Positions 34,160 to 47,968 of a stretch of DNA of 64,000 bases are shown here, in pieces. The number at the start of each line of letters is the position of its first letter. Position 1 is the stretch's first letter. A model generated the notes under the pieces. It ran no database searches, was not told the origin of the DNA, and was given only the letters and a program-made list of their open reading frames with translations. A program made the position numbers and the translations under genes. Source of the stretch: Melastoma dodecandrum (lineage: Eukaryota; Streptophyta; Magnoliopsida; Myrtales; Melastomataceae); the NCBI GenBank assembly GCA_029817715.1, contig JARUPY010000359.1, positions 19,934 through 83,933 on the forward strand, read 5' to 3'.

Positions 34160-37100
34160 TCACATTATTGTGCAGTTGCACTTGGATTCAAGCTTCGGCG
34201 GCTTCTCTGTGTCTACCTTGCTGGGCAACCCGATGTTGCGCGTCAAGGACCCATCGACATTCTCGTCATTCTCAGAAAAGAATGTTGGGGATGGCCTTTT
34301 CTCGGTTTCCACAGGCTTTGGTCGTGCTTTTTGGCTTTTCAAAGCATGCTTGCTGACAATTCTGCCCCTGCGAGGGGGATCCTTAGCATCTGCGGCGGAT
34401 TTCCCAAGAATGGTCAAGGCAGGATGAGATCCCTCCAGAGCAACCACATCTTCCTTTTCTATCGCAATTGTTGCAGCTTTATATGTCAAATCATGAACGA
34501 TTGAGCTGCAGAAGAGGATTGCGTCAGTTGCCTCCTCCAGAGTCAGGCTTCTGGCCTTACTTCCGGGTCGGGTCTCCACCACAACAGTTGATTCCTCTGC
34601 AGTCCCAAGGAAAGTAAATCAGATTTATGATAATTAATTCATTATTATCATTCGTAAAGATGCTAGAACCAATGCTGAGCTGGAGAGGGCAAACATTCAA
34701 CGTCTCAGTATTGGGATGTTCCAATCAGAATAATACAGATAGTAGTAGTCCCTTAAAACTCATGCAGCATGGGGGACGCTATTTATAGAGGAAATTATTT
34801 TGGAGAAATATCATACGTAAGCATTATGATGTTCCAGTTGAAAGGTTTATAGCATGACTATTAAACATAATCGCAGATTTGTAGCGATGACAACTATAAG
34901 CTAAATTACCTTTTTGTAACATTCTTTCCTCAAAAAAAGCTGGTTTGGAGTCAGTAAAATAAATCAAATCCCCATCTGTCCCTTAAACTCTCCTTAAACT
35001 AATGCAGCAATCATGCTTCCCTTGTCATAAATTTATCCATGCTTGCAAATAGGCGTGTTAAATCTTCAATTATCGGCATATGATCATAAATAATACAGAA
35101 CAAAAATAACAACCACGATAGACTAACCTTGTATGTCATGCTGGGGACCCTCAGGAACAGCAACATTCTTCTCGCTATCAGGAGGTCCTGAAGACTTGTC
35201 CGGAGCAATATGTTTTGTAGATGCATCATCATCAGAAACAGTAGACAATGCACAGTTAAGAGTTTCTGTTTCAGACATATCAGCAGATATGACAGCAGGA
35301 ACACCAGGGCAATCAGGAGTGTTAGCCCCCTGCTGCATCAAGCCGCCGACTTCTCCTTGAGAGCTTGCGTCTTCATGAATGCTGGAAGTCCCAAATCTGC
35401 CATGTGTCACAACGTTAACTTCTGATCCTGTTCTTGGTTCATCCTCCAAATTCACTGAGACACTCCACACGTCGTTGCTTAAATTAGAGTCGCTGTGATG
35501 CACTAGCTCTAATGATTGAACTGTTCCCTCAATATTGTTGCCTTCTTCTTTACAACCAGAGTTCTCAAAATCACCACGCACGGTCGTGAGGACACCTAGA
35601 CCTTGTCGAGCATTTTCTGACATCCCTGAGAAGGATGAGTCCATGCTTTGTGATCTGTTGTCATATTTATGGCTATCCACATATGATTTCAGGCTATGCG
35701 AATGAGAATGCCCCAGATGATCAGTCTGTCGTGAGCCATAATCAACAGAAGATGATCTTGAAACACTGTCACGTCCATAGGAGCTCCTCATGCTGCTTGT
35801 ACTTTCTCTAGCATAAGACAGAGCATCACGAGGAATGGTAGACACGGTATACGTCCTCCCTTGAATTACAGGGCCCTTAGAACTGCCAGATCTTGTGAGC
35901 AATAATGAAATACCAGTAGCTTCAGAAACATCACCCTTCGAAAGATTATTGGACCGTAATAGCATCCGGTTTTCTGAATCAGCATCAAGCAGGTCTGGCA
36001 CAGCTGCCGCCTGGGGATTCCCTTCTTCCATAGCGAGCTCATTTTTAGCAGCATCCACCATGTGATTATGTGAACAAAAAGCCACCTGCTGCTCATCACT
36101 TTCTTCAAGAACCCTTAGCTCATCCAAATCAATAGATCTCTGGGACTGGCATGAAGTTGTTGAGGATTTCAACTTGTCTAAACGCATGTATTCCCCAGAT
36201 ATGCCAATAGATTGTCCTTCTGCGAAATCTTTGAAGACAGGTTCCAACTCTGAAACAGCAATATCCAAGTTTTTCCCTTTTCTACAGCATTCTGGACAAA
36301 TTTCTCCGTCTCTTTCTGAACAACCAGAGGCATCATACTTGCAACCACATACAGAGCACATGACACAATCTTTAGCAATGTGAATTTTGTGATGACCAAC
36401 ACTACCATGGGAGGCTTCATAAGTAGCAGTATTTTCCACAAGCATACTACCGGATACATGACCTTTAGCATCTACAACATCATTATCAAGAATGGGTTCC
36501 TTGCGTAACTCATTGAGCTGTAAGTTGGCCTGCCGATTTTCTGGGTGACTGTCACTGTCCAAGTCTTTGTTAGCAGCTTCTGCCTCATCAAACTCAAATA
36601 TTTCTGGCTCCACGCCAGAAAATATTCCTTCTACTGATTCGCTGGCCAGGCCATCATGATGTTCCTCACTTCCCTCCATGTCAAGAGCCATGCCTCTATG
36701 TTGGTGAGAACTGATATTGCTACTTGTTGTTACTGAAGAATTTCTACATACCAAATTATGTTGCATGGAAACAGAGTCTCCAGCGTGAAAGGTGCTACTT
36801 GGGACACTTGACAAGAGAGGACGAAACATATTTTGAGGAGCTTTCCGATGGTCCTGCACAGAAAGTTCTTATTGTTAATCTATTCAAATGCAATCCCAGT
36901 ATAGGAAAAAACCAGTCTATCTCTATAACCATAATTTCTTTTTACTAATATGCTTTCTCAAATCAAATAGAAATGGTACTCAATGTCAGGTGTCCAGATG
37001 CATTACCAGACGACACTAAGCAGAAAGAAAGCCATTTTTCTGGAAAGTGATGTAACAGAATCTTGCTCCTGTATGCTATTTAGAGATAATCTATACATTA

Positions 37101-38776
37101 TACAAGTCAGGTCCAAGAATCAACTCTAACGATGAAACTTCGAGCAAGATCACAAAAATTCTGAGTTCATAAAGCACAGGATGATTATCACCTGTCTTAG
37201 AGCTAAATCAGAGGATTTCTTTGGGGCTGAAGAAGCCACTCTCTTCTTGGAAGAGGAGAAAGGCTTTTTGCCAGGAAAAGCATCAAATTTCTTCAAATTT
37301 GATCGATCCAGACTACCCACGTACACTGATTGGAGCGAGTCAACATCATCATCGCCAGATGATCCTAACGATCCTTTGCCATGTGAATAGAACGGATCAC
37401 GGTCTTGGCTATGAGATACTGTGCTTCTTGTACCAGTAGGAGACATAGAGTGGCGGCCGCCGTGAGAAGAGGCATCCTGACTATTTCTAGATGCTGGTGA
37501 ACTTCCCCTCACATAAGCTGCTGGTCGATCAGCCAATGAGGTACATAAATTTGGAGGAACTTCAGTTGAAAAACCAGGTATATTGGCTTGCCATGCCCTT
37601 ATTTTGGGTGATGCTGAGTTACCCCTACTGATTTTCACCGGGGATGTTCCTCTCGCCGATGATCCAACAGTACCACCAGAACCGCCACTCATTCTCCTAG
37701 AAGTTGGGGTGGAAGATCTAGGACCTGTAGTAGAGGATTTACTAGGTGGAGGAGAAGCTCTATTCGGTGGAGAAGCCCTATTTGGAGTTGGACTGGCCTG
37801 ACGGGCTGATGATGACCTTCCTCTTGACTGGGAAACACTACTAGAACAGCCAGGGGATTGACTAGAGCGGCTCGGGCTCGCACTTCCCCTGCTGCTGCGG
37901 TAACTCTTCTCCATCTGTAGGGAATTAACAGGCAAAAGATGAGAGACTATGGATAAGTTAAGTCCGCTATAAAAAAGGATAAGAGCCAAGGAACCATACC
38001 GTGGATGACCTTGATATAGAAATTGGTTGACTCCGAGGTCTTCCTCTACGTGGAACAGTGGCAGGTGGCGCCTCATCATCCAATGACCGAAAAAGTGGTG
38101 TGTCCGGAGGGGTTAACAACCTTACAATTGCAAACAGATCCGTCACAAATTCATTCAACAGCAACATAGTGAGAGGGGCTAGTCCCTTGAGAAACTGCAC
38201 TTCTATATTTATAGATAATGATCATTAAATGAAGATGGCACTAAGCATTATTGGATTGTGCAAAACAGAGCCAAGCTCTGCCGATTTTTAATTAGATTTT
38301 AGCCATCGGACCACACTAAGCAGGGAGAAATGCAACGAAATCACCTAAAATACAAGAAGAATAAAAGTTAACCACCCACCATTCATAGTCATTTTTCTCT
38401 CCATCCACATTCAGCAGGTCACTGCTCTGGGCTTTTCCAGGAATTGCAATGCCAATTTTGACGTCGGAGAAATGTCGCAGTTTTGCAGCTGCACAAGTAA
38501 ATTCATAGCACGTGATGAGAAGCAAAGAGCTGGACGTAGTGAAATGCTAAAATAATGATAGCTTGACAGAGAAGTCTTACAAAACAAATCTTCAAAATCA
38601 TCATCAGACTGAAGCAAAAAATTGTCTCTCTCACGCGTCTGCATTTCCTTAAACAGCGTGAGATCATCATCCTTCTCTTGAAACAGTAACCGACCTTCCA
38701 GACTCCGCCTATGTTTATGACCTTCTGCTTGCAACTCTCTCCCGGGGGAGCATCGCCGTGCGGGGGAAGGAGGCAT
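34160..38776 (-). CDS. BPP-like Ser/Pro-rich basic protein with cysteine-rich zinc-ribbon-like segment
   Basis: Six coding exons, complement join(34160..34596, 35128..36853, 37192..37914, 38000..38120, 38380..38488, 38581..38776), encode 1103 residues. The N terminus [15 protein letters not shown] and the block [14 protein letters not shown] are shared with the plant basic proline-rich (BPP) family, members of which are reported microtubule-associated. The next part is a low-complexity basic Ser/Pro/Arg tract ([19 protein letters not shown]). Unlike short BPPs, a long acidic region follows with a cysteine cluster ([13 protein letters not shown]...CPECC) that could bind zinc. The end is KCNCTIM; the CTIM terminus resembles a CaaX prenylation box. 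An earlier in-frame ATG exists at 38827; 38776 was chosen by similarity. Cellular role of the long form is not known to me. Confidence 0.8.
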
Positions 38777-39950
38777 GCCGCCACAGCCTAAATTTTTTCT
38801 CTCAAATAATGTAGTCACCTCTCCCAAGATTCTAACCCTCTCCTACCACAATTCACAGCACAGAAAAAAAATCCGTCATCCTCGAAAATGGTGTTGCAAT
38901 AAGCTATTTACCCTCCTCCTTGCATAAAAATAGCAACTTTCTTCCAAATGCTATTAAGAGAAGAACCCCCCCTCCCCCTGAAGTAACTAAAACAGAGACA
39001 TTTCCACCACAACAAAAAACAACTTCTTCGACATTACTCGGAAAAATTGACCCGGCAATTCAGGTCGAACAATGCATTAGAACTTCAATCAACCAAGCAC
39101 ACGGGGGGCACTCCCGTGCGTACCAACTAATACACCTAAAGCATGACTCTCGCATACTACTGTACCATCGAAACCACAATCCCTAATCCACCCCCAAACC
39201 CATAAAAAGAACCCAATTACCCCCATAGAAAACTCCACAAAGAAGAAAACGAGGGATGAAATCACACTATCCGCTCTCCACTCCAACTTGCCAAATTTTA
39301 CCAGTCAAAGGAACAGTCAGGCGCCCGAGCCCCACCTCACAGGAAAAAACGCCAACAAATTACGGCAATGCGGCACCACCACTTGAACAAAAACGAAGGA
39401 AAGAAGCTCCGATCTGGGCAGGAAAGATGGGCAAGGGGATGGAGGGATCGGCGGCGGAGAGTCACCGGCATTCAGCGGAGGGGGCGAAACGAGTGGGGAA
39501 CATGGGGCTAGTCAGGGGAAGGGGGGCGGTGTTATTCCGGAATCTCGATGGCTTGTCGTTCCTCCCTCATTCGCGAAGCAAAAAAGAGAGGAAGCAGAAG
39601 AGGCAGAGAGACACAGACAGAGACAGAGGCATCCATCCTCCCCCCCCTTTTTTTGTCTTTTTCTTTCTATTATTATCATTATTATTATTATGAGGATTAT
39701 TTCAGTTCAGCAAGCACAATGAATTGATAATTTAGTTCCACCTCATTTTCATTATTATTTTTATTAAGTAACAAATGTTTCAGGAAGTGGACATGGAGCT
39801 CTCGGAATTGGATGATGATGATATTCAAATGTGGGTGGGTTTCGAGGGATAATAATCATTGGGTGTTTGATTGATTAAGATGAAAGTCATTAAATTAATG
39901 TGAAGTTTGCATCATTTGGATTTGGTTTTTTGATCATTCATTCATCAATC

Positions 39951-39989
39951 CCTACCCCTATTCCTATTCCTATTCCTATTCCTATTCCT
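39951..39989. repeat. (CCTATT)n microsatellite
   Basis: About six consecutive CCTATT units, the first slightly degenerate. Confidence 0.85.
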
Positions 39990-40544
39990 AATTAGGGATC
40001 AATCAAATAGGAAGGAGGAGTTTGACATTAGGGTTAGTTAGGCTTTAGAGGGAGGGGTTGAATCCATTATTTTTTATCTCTTTCTTTTGTTTTTATTTTT
40101 GTGGTGATGTCTTCCTTCCTAATCATGCCACTGAGTTTTTTTTTTTACTATAACCTTTTTAAAACCAAAAAGTGGGCGTCTGAGACTAAAACGAGAGAGT
40201 GCGCACGTGGCTTTTGGTTTGGTGCTTTCCTTTTCCTTTTTTTTTAAAAAAAAAAAAAAAACTCCTTCCCATTTCCAACCCCCACCATATAAAAATATTT
40301 TTTATATATGAATACGAATGTGGGCTTCGCGAGTAAGATTGGGTTCCTATGGGCCGGTAAATTAGGCCCAAAATTAAGAAAAAGCCCTCCCCTGTCACTC
40401 CACTCGTTTATATTTTTTTTAAAGGCAACCAACCAACCGCTATAGGAAGAAGCGAGAAAGGCATCAGAGACCGGCTGCTGGCTGGCGAACTCTTCATTTC
40501 ACTTATAGAGAGGTCACAGGAAGACCATTATTCAACTGTTCTTA

Positions 40545-40559
40545 CCCCCCCCCCCCCCC
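40545..40559. repeat. poly-C tract (15)
   Basis: An uninterrupted run of C downstream of the XEG113 stop codon side. Confidence 0.9.
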
Positions 40560-40667
40560 AAGTGCTGTGAGATATATCCATTTCTTGCTCGTCGCTCTTT
40601 CAACTGCACAGTCCCGGTATGTCGATTTCAACTACAGAACGTCAAACTGGAGACGATGTGGTAAGAC

Positions 40668-43600
40668 TCACAGAGGCGGGTGGTCATCGGCCGTGGTCTG
40701 AGGTGGCACGGGTTTCCAACCAGGCTTCTCGTCCCAGTACATGTCGTAGTAGATGTGACCGGGGACGTGATCCATGGCGCAGCACCAGGTACCCAAATAA
40801 AGCTTTATGCGTTTTCGGAACTTGGATTCCTTTACCTAGGACAAGTATCAATATCCACAAACGGCATCACCCAAATGGTGGAAGGAGACGGGAATAAGTA
40901 ATATTTGCTGTTGTTATCGTAACAAAAGAACCCCACCTTGTCCGTGAATCCCCCAAAAGCTTCTTGCATGGAAGAAAACTGAATGACCTTCTTCACGTCC
41001 TTGAAGGAGGAGAACACCGTCTTCAGCTGTTAATGCCGCGATCAAAATGGTCCAAATTCAGTCAATAAAGAGAAGCATTGTGATGATCTACAAGAGAGGA
41101 AAACTTCCTGAAATGAAGGCTCATATTCGCAGTCCTTAGTAACGTCTCTTCGCTGCTGCGTTTGGGTAATTTGATTCGCCCGGAAGAGCTTGTACCGTTT
41201 GACACTTGACAATCCTTAGCTCCTTGTTGGCACAATCGAACTTCAAGGAAAGATTCCTTCACCTGTAAATGATAATACGATAGAATGAGAATACATGGAC
41301 CAGCCTACTGAGAAGCAGTTTCTCATTCATGTCGTTGCCTTCTTAGGCATTGAAGGATTGTCGAGGAGAGAGTATTCCCTCATGTTGATGTGAGGGCCAA
41401 AATCATCCTCTGGCAGCTCCTTCAACATGATATTGACCTGCATGTAGCACAAACTGATGAGACTCCGTGCTGACATTACATATCTGGATCAGGTAGGGAT
41501 GGAATTACAATTGAGAAAATGCCATGTCCCTCTTGATTTCAACAAGGCACGGAGTTATTAGACAACAAACTCAGATAGAAGACAGTCAAAACTTGCTATC
41601 CAGCAGAAGACATTGTCTTACAAAACTTCCAGAGAGAATGGAAACATTTAGAAAACGAGGTGAACCTCAAAAGAATACATAAAACCTCGAAAACATGATC
41701 CAGTGGGCATAAGAAAGGCTGTTGAGTCATTGACCCCTCAAGTTTTCCTGGGTGAGCAAACCACATCCTATCCAATCTACACCATAAAGGAGGCATGATC
41801 TGGAATATTGTAAAAGATGTTCAGTGCAACCATTATGTCAACAAGATTCTTCCGAAATAACAGCATGTCCTAAAAATGACATGTTCGGGCAATTGAGGTT
41901 TCCATCTTCCAGAAAATTGAAATCATATCCATCACGTGATATCGCAGTCATCAACCCTTTCTTAGTCCATCTGCCTAAGATCCAAGAGTAGGAACATTTA
42001 AAGGTATTCCTTCAGACTTTGCATCTGTGGTTCAAAACAAAACCTCCCACACTTATATGGTGCAGTCTTTTTGGATAATGCTCACCAGGGTGCGATTTAG
42101 AACCGTTGCAATTGCGAATGCTGTCCTTATTTGTTTTATCTGAAAAGGAATAGAGAAAATTTAGCACCAAGAGTAGTTACAATAATCTAATTTGAAAATG
42201 TGCTAATGATTGCAAATGCATACTTGGTAGTTAACCAGAGCAAAGTGTGACTCTATGTTATGCTCTCCATCCAGCATTAGATTTTTTGGAATCGATGGCT
42301 TAAATGATAAAAACCCGCCTGCAGTAAGGATCACATTTTTGTCATTCTCCAATGTTCTGATCCGTGAGATGTCATCTTCCATCCAAACATGGAAATGAAT
42401 TAGTCGTCAGCTTATAGGGGAAGTGTCAAACTACCATCTTAGAAACATTGAAGAGTGTATAGGCCAGCTTTATTTGTATCGAATGACAGAGTCTGTCATT
42501 TTTATAAGTTCTGGTCCTAAGTTTTCCTCCATCACATCATGCATGTCCCTGCTAGCTCACAATTAACTTCATCCATTATTCTCAGTTTCGATTCACCATA
42601 TTTTGACTTTCAACATCAAATCATTTGTATGTTTGTGCAAGGATTCTGATTACCTGGCGTGTCATAATATTCAGGGGGGTCATAGAAAAACATTCCTTCT
42701 CGAAGTCGGTGGCGTTTTCCCTCAGTGCCAGCATATTGGAAAGTTGTATGCACTGCATATGGTTCTAATCTGAGTTGTTGGTACATTGCCTGATTACAGA
42801 ACATGACAAGATCAAATAAATGCCAAATGTATTTTGTCACTCTGCACATCAAACCTAGATACAAGAAAAAATTGCTGAAAGAAAACTCACAGATTACCTG
42901 GACAAAATACGTGTGGCCACTGCAAAAAATGCTCGCTGGCAATATTCCCAACTTAAGATGCCCGTCAAATGCATACACGAGTCCACTCTCATCATCTACA
43001 GATGGTCCTAACTGCTTACGGACAATGTCATTGAAACCGCTTTGATCCCATATCTTGTCATCAGCTAGAAGCATAGCTTTCCATTCCCTAGCCAGCTTTA
43101 TTGCTGATTCAGTTGGCCTCCAGTGGAAAATACCAATATTATATGCAGCACTGGCTACATGATATAAGCAATAAAAGTTTCAAACTGGCTAAGTATTGGC
43201 ACACATATGATGCATTAACCAAATGGAAACAACACAGAAAAAAAACTTCCAGTTGACAAGTCTCGAGGACAGTATGTGGGATTTTTCCATTCCTCATCCA
43301 GGTACTCCCACCAAACACCAAACAGGCTGATAAATACACTCTTAGGCATTACATAAGCAAAAGTGTTGACATAACATTTTGCGCCCCATGTTCAAATTTT
43401 GGAACAATTTTCACAACATTCTTAATAACTCAGTTGTTTTAACTGCAGGCCAAATGCAGACAAAAAATCAGTTTTCACCTTGCTGCCAAATGTCCAGGCT
43501 GTCATCTACCACAGTTGGTGCCACTTGATCGCTAGAAGTTAGGACATCTGCTTCAGGGTATCGTGCAAGATAGGGAAGGGGATTCTGTGAGAAGTAGGGA

Positions 43601-44740
43601 AAACAAAACTCAGCCATATGATTAACCAGATAAAGAAATAATGGTCAAGATGGAGTGCATTTTAAGTAAAGAGAATTTTGAAATGAGGCAGCTGTAACCA
43701 GATATTATAGATGAGTATTATAGAACTAATAAAAAAAGTGAAATTTGCTGAGGTATACCTTCAACCAAACCATGTCTGTGTCACACATCAATAGCTCGTA
43801 GCCAAACGGCAGGATTGAATCTACGAGTATAACTTTCTCCCGTCCCATTTTATGAAATGTAGGGGTGCCCCAGCCAACATCTACAGTGCTCATATGACTT
43901 TCCATTTCGAAAACGGGGACGCCTTTCCAATACAGAATCTCCAACAGCTTCGTGTCCATTGCACCTGTAGGACCCCAAACTCAAATTTCAGATAAGCCGA
44001 GAATTCTGAGAGTCGTTGAAGAGGGAAAATGATCACTCACCAACAAGGAGATTGGAATGAACCAGATCTGCCAAATGCTTAACCCAAGTGAGAATAAAGT
44101 CGGTGAAGGCATAGTTACCGAAAGTAACTATAATTACATTGTTTTCCACTCTTTGCTCGACTAACTGTTTTGTCAGCCGAAAAGACTCCAAGGGAGGCAT
44201 TTTGCTATTCTTTGGTGGAGCCTCCCATATTGGCTTTAAAGTTATCCGTGTGGTAGTCAAAGAAGAGTTGGGCACCTTATCTCCATGTGAACCACCAACT
44301 AGATAACAAATCCAGGAAAAGAAGAGGTGGAATCATTGATGACATCAAAACAACGAACAGAACATGGTTATCTGTAAAAAAGCAGAAAGGGCAGTTCTTG
44401 CATTTGCAATCATTACGATCTCAAGTCTTGCCAAAAATATTCACAAAACGCATTCGATCCATAACTTTGGTTAGCTACGAAAATTAAGAATGAGCGATGA
44501 AACAACTGAACCAGCAAGCCACAGACAGTCTTCGGAAAACTGAGCAGCAGCAAATGCATGAAACCTCGCAAAACACTCACGGAAATCAACGGGGGAGCCA
44601 TAACTCGAGCCATTTGCATTATAAAGGGCCAACAACACGTAAAATGAGGAAAGCAGGATCCCAACCACGAGCACGCCATAAACTGTCAGTAACAGCGGCC
44701 TGGTGTTAGACAACTCCTGGCAATTGTACTTGGCCGCCAT
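40668..44740 (-). CDS. XEG113: extensin arabinosyltransferase XEG113-like, GT77 family
   Basis: Thirteen coding exons, complement join(40668..40835, 40937..41026, 41131..41262, 41339..41437, 41686..41799, 42086..42139, 42224..42318, 42654..42789, 42898..43154, 43479..43584, 43759..43964, 44041..44298, 44581..44740), give about 624 residues. An N-terminal hydrophobic anchor (LLLTVYGVLVVGILLSSFYV) makes it a type II Golgi protein. The nucleotide-sugar domain starts at ENNVIIVTFGNYAFTDF and has the DxD metal motif in LLMCDTDMVWLK. Further family blocks are AAYNIGIFHWRPTESA, FCSGHTYFVQ and TTFQYAGTEGKRHRLREGM; the protein ends in PPQTTADDHPPL. XEG113 adds arabinose to hydroxyproline-linked arabinosides of extensins. 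The donor of the exon at 41131 is uncertain: a GC donor (41131) or a GT donor 39 bases on (41092, 637 residues). The intron after 41339 uses a GC donor. Confidence 0.9.
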
Positions 44741-46306
44741 AGGAACAACACTCAAAACCACCCGCCGCCAATAACGGAAAAAACAGAATTTCCCGCCAAA
44801 TGCCCGGCCCTTGGAAGTGATCAACCTGCCAAATCAATCGAAGGCGCGGGAAAACCCTAATCGATGAAGCATGATCGGGAAGCGTTGGTTGCAAACGACA
44901 ATGATGAAGACGAAGAGTTGAACAACGTGCAGGTGATCCAGCGTTGGAAGGTCAACGGCCATTTGGGGTTAAAAAAGTTCTCTTTTTTTTAATCTCTGAC
45001 TCGTTTTTTAATAATTCAGTTCTAATTTAATCAGGCAATTAATGGCTACGGACAGCTGAGGATTAGAGTTCTGTTAATAATGTAATAAACCTAACTTAAT
45101 CCCGTTTGTTAGGCGGGCTACAATATGACAGTTCTTACATACAATGTCAAACTTTCGGATTCTCGCAGACGCTGCTCGCAGGGCGGTCACTAATAAGGAA
45201 GACAGTTCCCCGATTTTTGCTCGTTCTGCCATCTGATACCCACAAATGAATGCTCACTCGGCTCCATCACGCTTGTTGTGGTTGTGGGAATAGCGGTAGG
45301 GCAGGTTGATTATGGAGAAATGACCGCAACGGCGGGATATGGCCCTTCATGGCGTCTTTCGATATACTCAGGCACATCGTCTGTAATCTGACATCAGCCA
45401 AGAGAGATGATGCTGACACAAACAGTCGCTCTCTAAGTAGAGCAATTTGCATTCATGACTGCAGTTTCGCTGGGAAGAATAATTTCTATACACAGGATGA
45501 TCCTTTTATGTTTTTCAGGATAAAGATGCAGATTCAAACCACATAAGCTTTCGTAAATATCCCAGCAGTATGGTCATGAGAGCATTTGCAGCTGGATTAG
45601 GGGTTCCTTCTTTGTCCAACGCCAAAGTTTGGTTGTATCCCAATCATAAGCCTATAAGTCCGGAAGACACCTGCTTCTCAAGTAGTTCTCGCAAATCTCA
45701 TGAGTCTATGAATATATTGCAGTCTGCTCACGTACTCACTCTTGCTTGTTTTTTTTCTTTCTGAAACACACCACTTGTCACGACCGACGAATGATTCTTT
45801 GTAGCAACATTTTCTCAATGAATGGAAGAACAAACAGATCCGGGCATGAGAATCTACATTGACGAGCGGACGGAACATGCGAAGCTTCTGGGTCGAAACT
45901 GGTATGTTTTTACTTTAAAATTACTGTTTTTGACTTTTGAGATTCATAGAAATCAAACAAAGGGAAAGTACAAAACGCTTCGGACCCAAAGATGAATTTT
46001 GTTTCTACAGATCTGCATCGACAGTTTCCTCATACTTCATGAGCAGCAGATCCATGTTTTATTTATGTAACCGGGATTGCCACGGCATTGATGAAAAACT
46101 CAAGAACTCAGTAATACACAAAGGATAACTAAGAGGTTGATACATATATAGAGCTTACATTAAACATAATGTAGTTGGCATTCAATTTAGTGATGCATTC
46201 TAGGGAGTGGCCGAAGCCTTAGAACCAGTGTTGACATTAATATCTCCGTTGACAGGGATAACATCTACATTCTGGCCCTTTATATGATTACAAGAGGGTT
46301 ATCTAC
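44741..46306. other. intergenic between XEG113 5' end and LHT1-like 3' end
   Basis: About 1.5 kb. The left part is the XEG113 leader and promoter. Between 45250 and 46130 several short frames are open on the plus strand, but I recognise no protein and no splice continuity. Confidence 0.5.
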
Positions 46307-47968
46307 TCATGAGAAGAACTGGTAGTTCTTCGACGAAAGGACGATCTGACGGAGCCCACCAATCGGCCCCAGAATCATAAGGAGAACGCCCAGAATGATG
46401 CAGATCTGTTTTTACGCATTAGTAGTCAGATGTCATGTTAGCACGTGAAAGTTGGTCCAATGCAAGGTATCAAAGGATGGTAGAAGTGAATCTGCGCTTA
46501 CCCAGTTGGTGCACCAGGATAAGCTGAACCGCTTCGGCTTGTAGAGGGAGAGCCACATGATGCAGGGGAGCTGTGGGATTCCCAACATTCAACTCAGGTT
46601 TATTACAGATAATCGTCAAACAATGTTGGAAAAAGTTAAGGGGTGGTTCTTACAAAGTAAGTTGTAGGAGCAAGTGCGAATCCTCCAAAGAAACCGAGGA
46701 GACTTCCGAAGAATGGGATGCAGATAGCCGTGACCATCGTGAATGCTGCGAATGGAAAGGAAAAAATGTCGAGATGGATTCGGCGAGGAGCCTGAAGCAT
46801 CTAATAGAGTTGAGATGGATCGGGATTCTTACCGACATAGGTCGTACGCGTGATGAATCGCAGCTTGAAGGAAGGTGTGAACTTCAGTTTCTTGACGAGG
46901 ACTGTCTCAATCATGTCGAACACCGGCATGGCGTAGATCTGGTAACTACCAATGACATGGACGACGACAAACATGTTAGCAGCTGCGATCAACCAAGCGG
47001 GCCTCTCGAGCGTGATGAGGATGTTGTCGTCAACGGCATTCCCAAAGATGTAGTAACCGATGAGGGCAACCGGGAAGTAGCAGAGAGCCACAATGATGTA
47101 GGCAACAATGACTCCCCTCCACATGGGCTTCTTGGAAGGGTTCTCGAGGGTTGAGGGAATGGTGGCCTGGATTTCCAGCACGACATTGTGTCCTGCATAG
47201 GCAAAGGCCACGTCTCCCAACGCGCTGAAGAAATTGAACACGGCTCCAGTTTCCGTTGAGGCCTTGTAGGTGTATTTCACATCCGGTTGCTTTCCCTTGT
47301 GGACAGAAGCCACCCAGGCGACCGTCGAGTAACTGAGAGACATGACTGCAGCGGCCAAAGAGACCCCAGAGATGGAATTGAAGTTGGGGAGATGGGAGAG
47401 GACAAAATGGACAGAAGCGAAGATCATGATGAAGTAAGAAGTCTTGATCGGTGCACAGTCACTGCAAACCGTCTGGTGGAACTTCTTGAGCGATTTGCCT
47501 CCCGTGATCATATACACAATGTTCACCCCGACCTCAACGATCAGCTGCTGGGGCACCACGATCCAGAGCCCGAGCTTCTCCCCGAACGCATGTTGTCCCA
47601 GCTCGTGGTACCTATCGAACCTCTTCCCGGGAACCATCTCGTGCATTTCCACCATCTGCCACAGAGTGTACAACGTGATCACCCATGAGAGGATGAGTAC
47701 AGTCACGCCAGGTCCCCTATGAAACACGAAAGAAGAACCCATGTCATCTCGGAATCCCAGTAAAATAACATAACAACCGTGCATACACTCCAACATACCA
47801 TCCCAACTCAGCCATGGCATAGGGGAGGCTGAGGACTCCGGCACCGACCATGGCAGTGACATTGTGGAAGGCGGCGTACCACCACTTAGCGTTCCTGGAG
47901 GATGTGATCGGGAGCCAGTCATCGACCGATTTCTCCTGCTCAAATCCTTTCGGCTGTTCGCCGGCCAT
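46307..47968 (-). CDS. LHT1: lysine histidine transporter 1-like amino-acid permease
   Basis: Five exons, complement join(46307..46405, 46502..46570, 46654..46745, 46833..47716, 47799..47968), give 437 residues. It belongs to the AAAP/ATF family of proton-coupled amino-acid transporters of the plasma membrane. Near-invariant LHT blocks are [73 protein letters not shown] and [19 protein letters not shown]. About ten hydrophobic segments are visible; the N terminus is short and acidic, cytosolic. LHT1 takes up neutral and acidic amino acids and the ethylene precursor ACC in Arabidopsis roots and mesophyll. All introns are GT-AG. The start at 47968 gives [18 protein letters not shown], in keeping with family length. 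A close paralogue such as LHT2 cannot be excluded. Confidence 0.92.

Larger units (their letters stand above)
38777..40667. other. intergenic: upstream region of the BPP-like gene and 3' side of XEG113
   Basis: The 38830-39650 stretch is pyrimidine-rich on the minus strand and probably contains the BPP-like gene's leader. A (CCTATT)n microsatellite lies at 39951-39989. Site II-like motifs occur at 40318-40375 (GGGCTT, GGGCCGG, AGGCCCA). A C-run of 15 is at 40545-40559. Open frames here have no recognisable similarity. Confidence 0.5.

Noticed and set aside
39256..39693. 145-residue plus-strand frame
   Set aside because: It lies over the purine-rich complement of the probable BPP-like leader; composition is biased and no homologue is recognised.
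45267..46128. Short open frames in the XEG113-LHT1 interval
   Set aside because: None is long, conserved or joined by splice sites to a recognisable protein.
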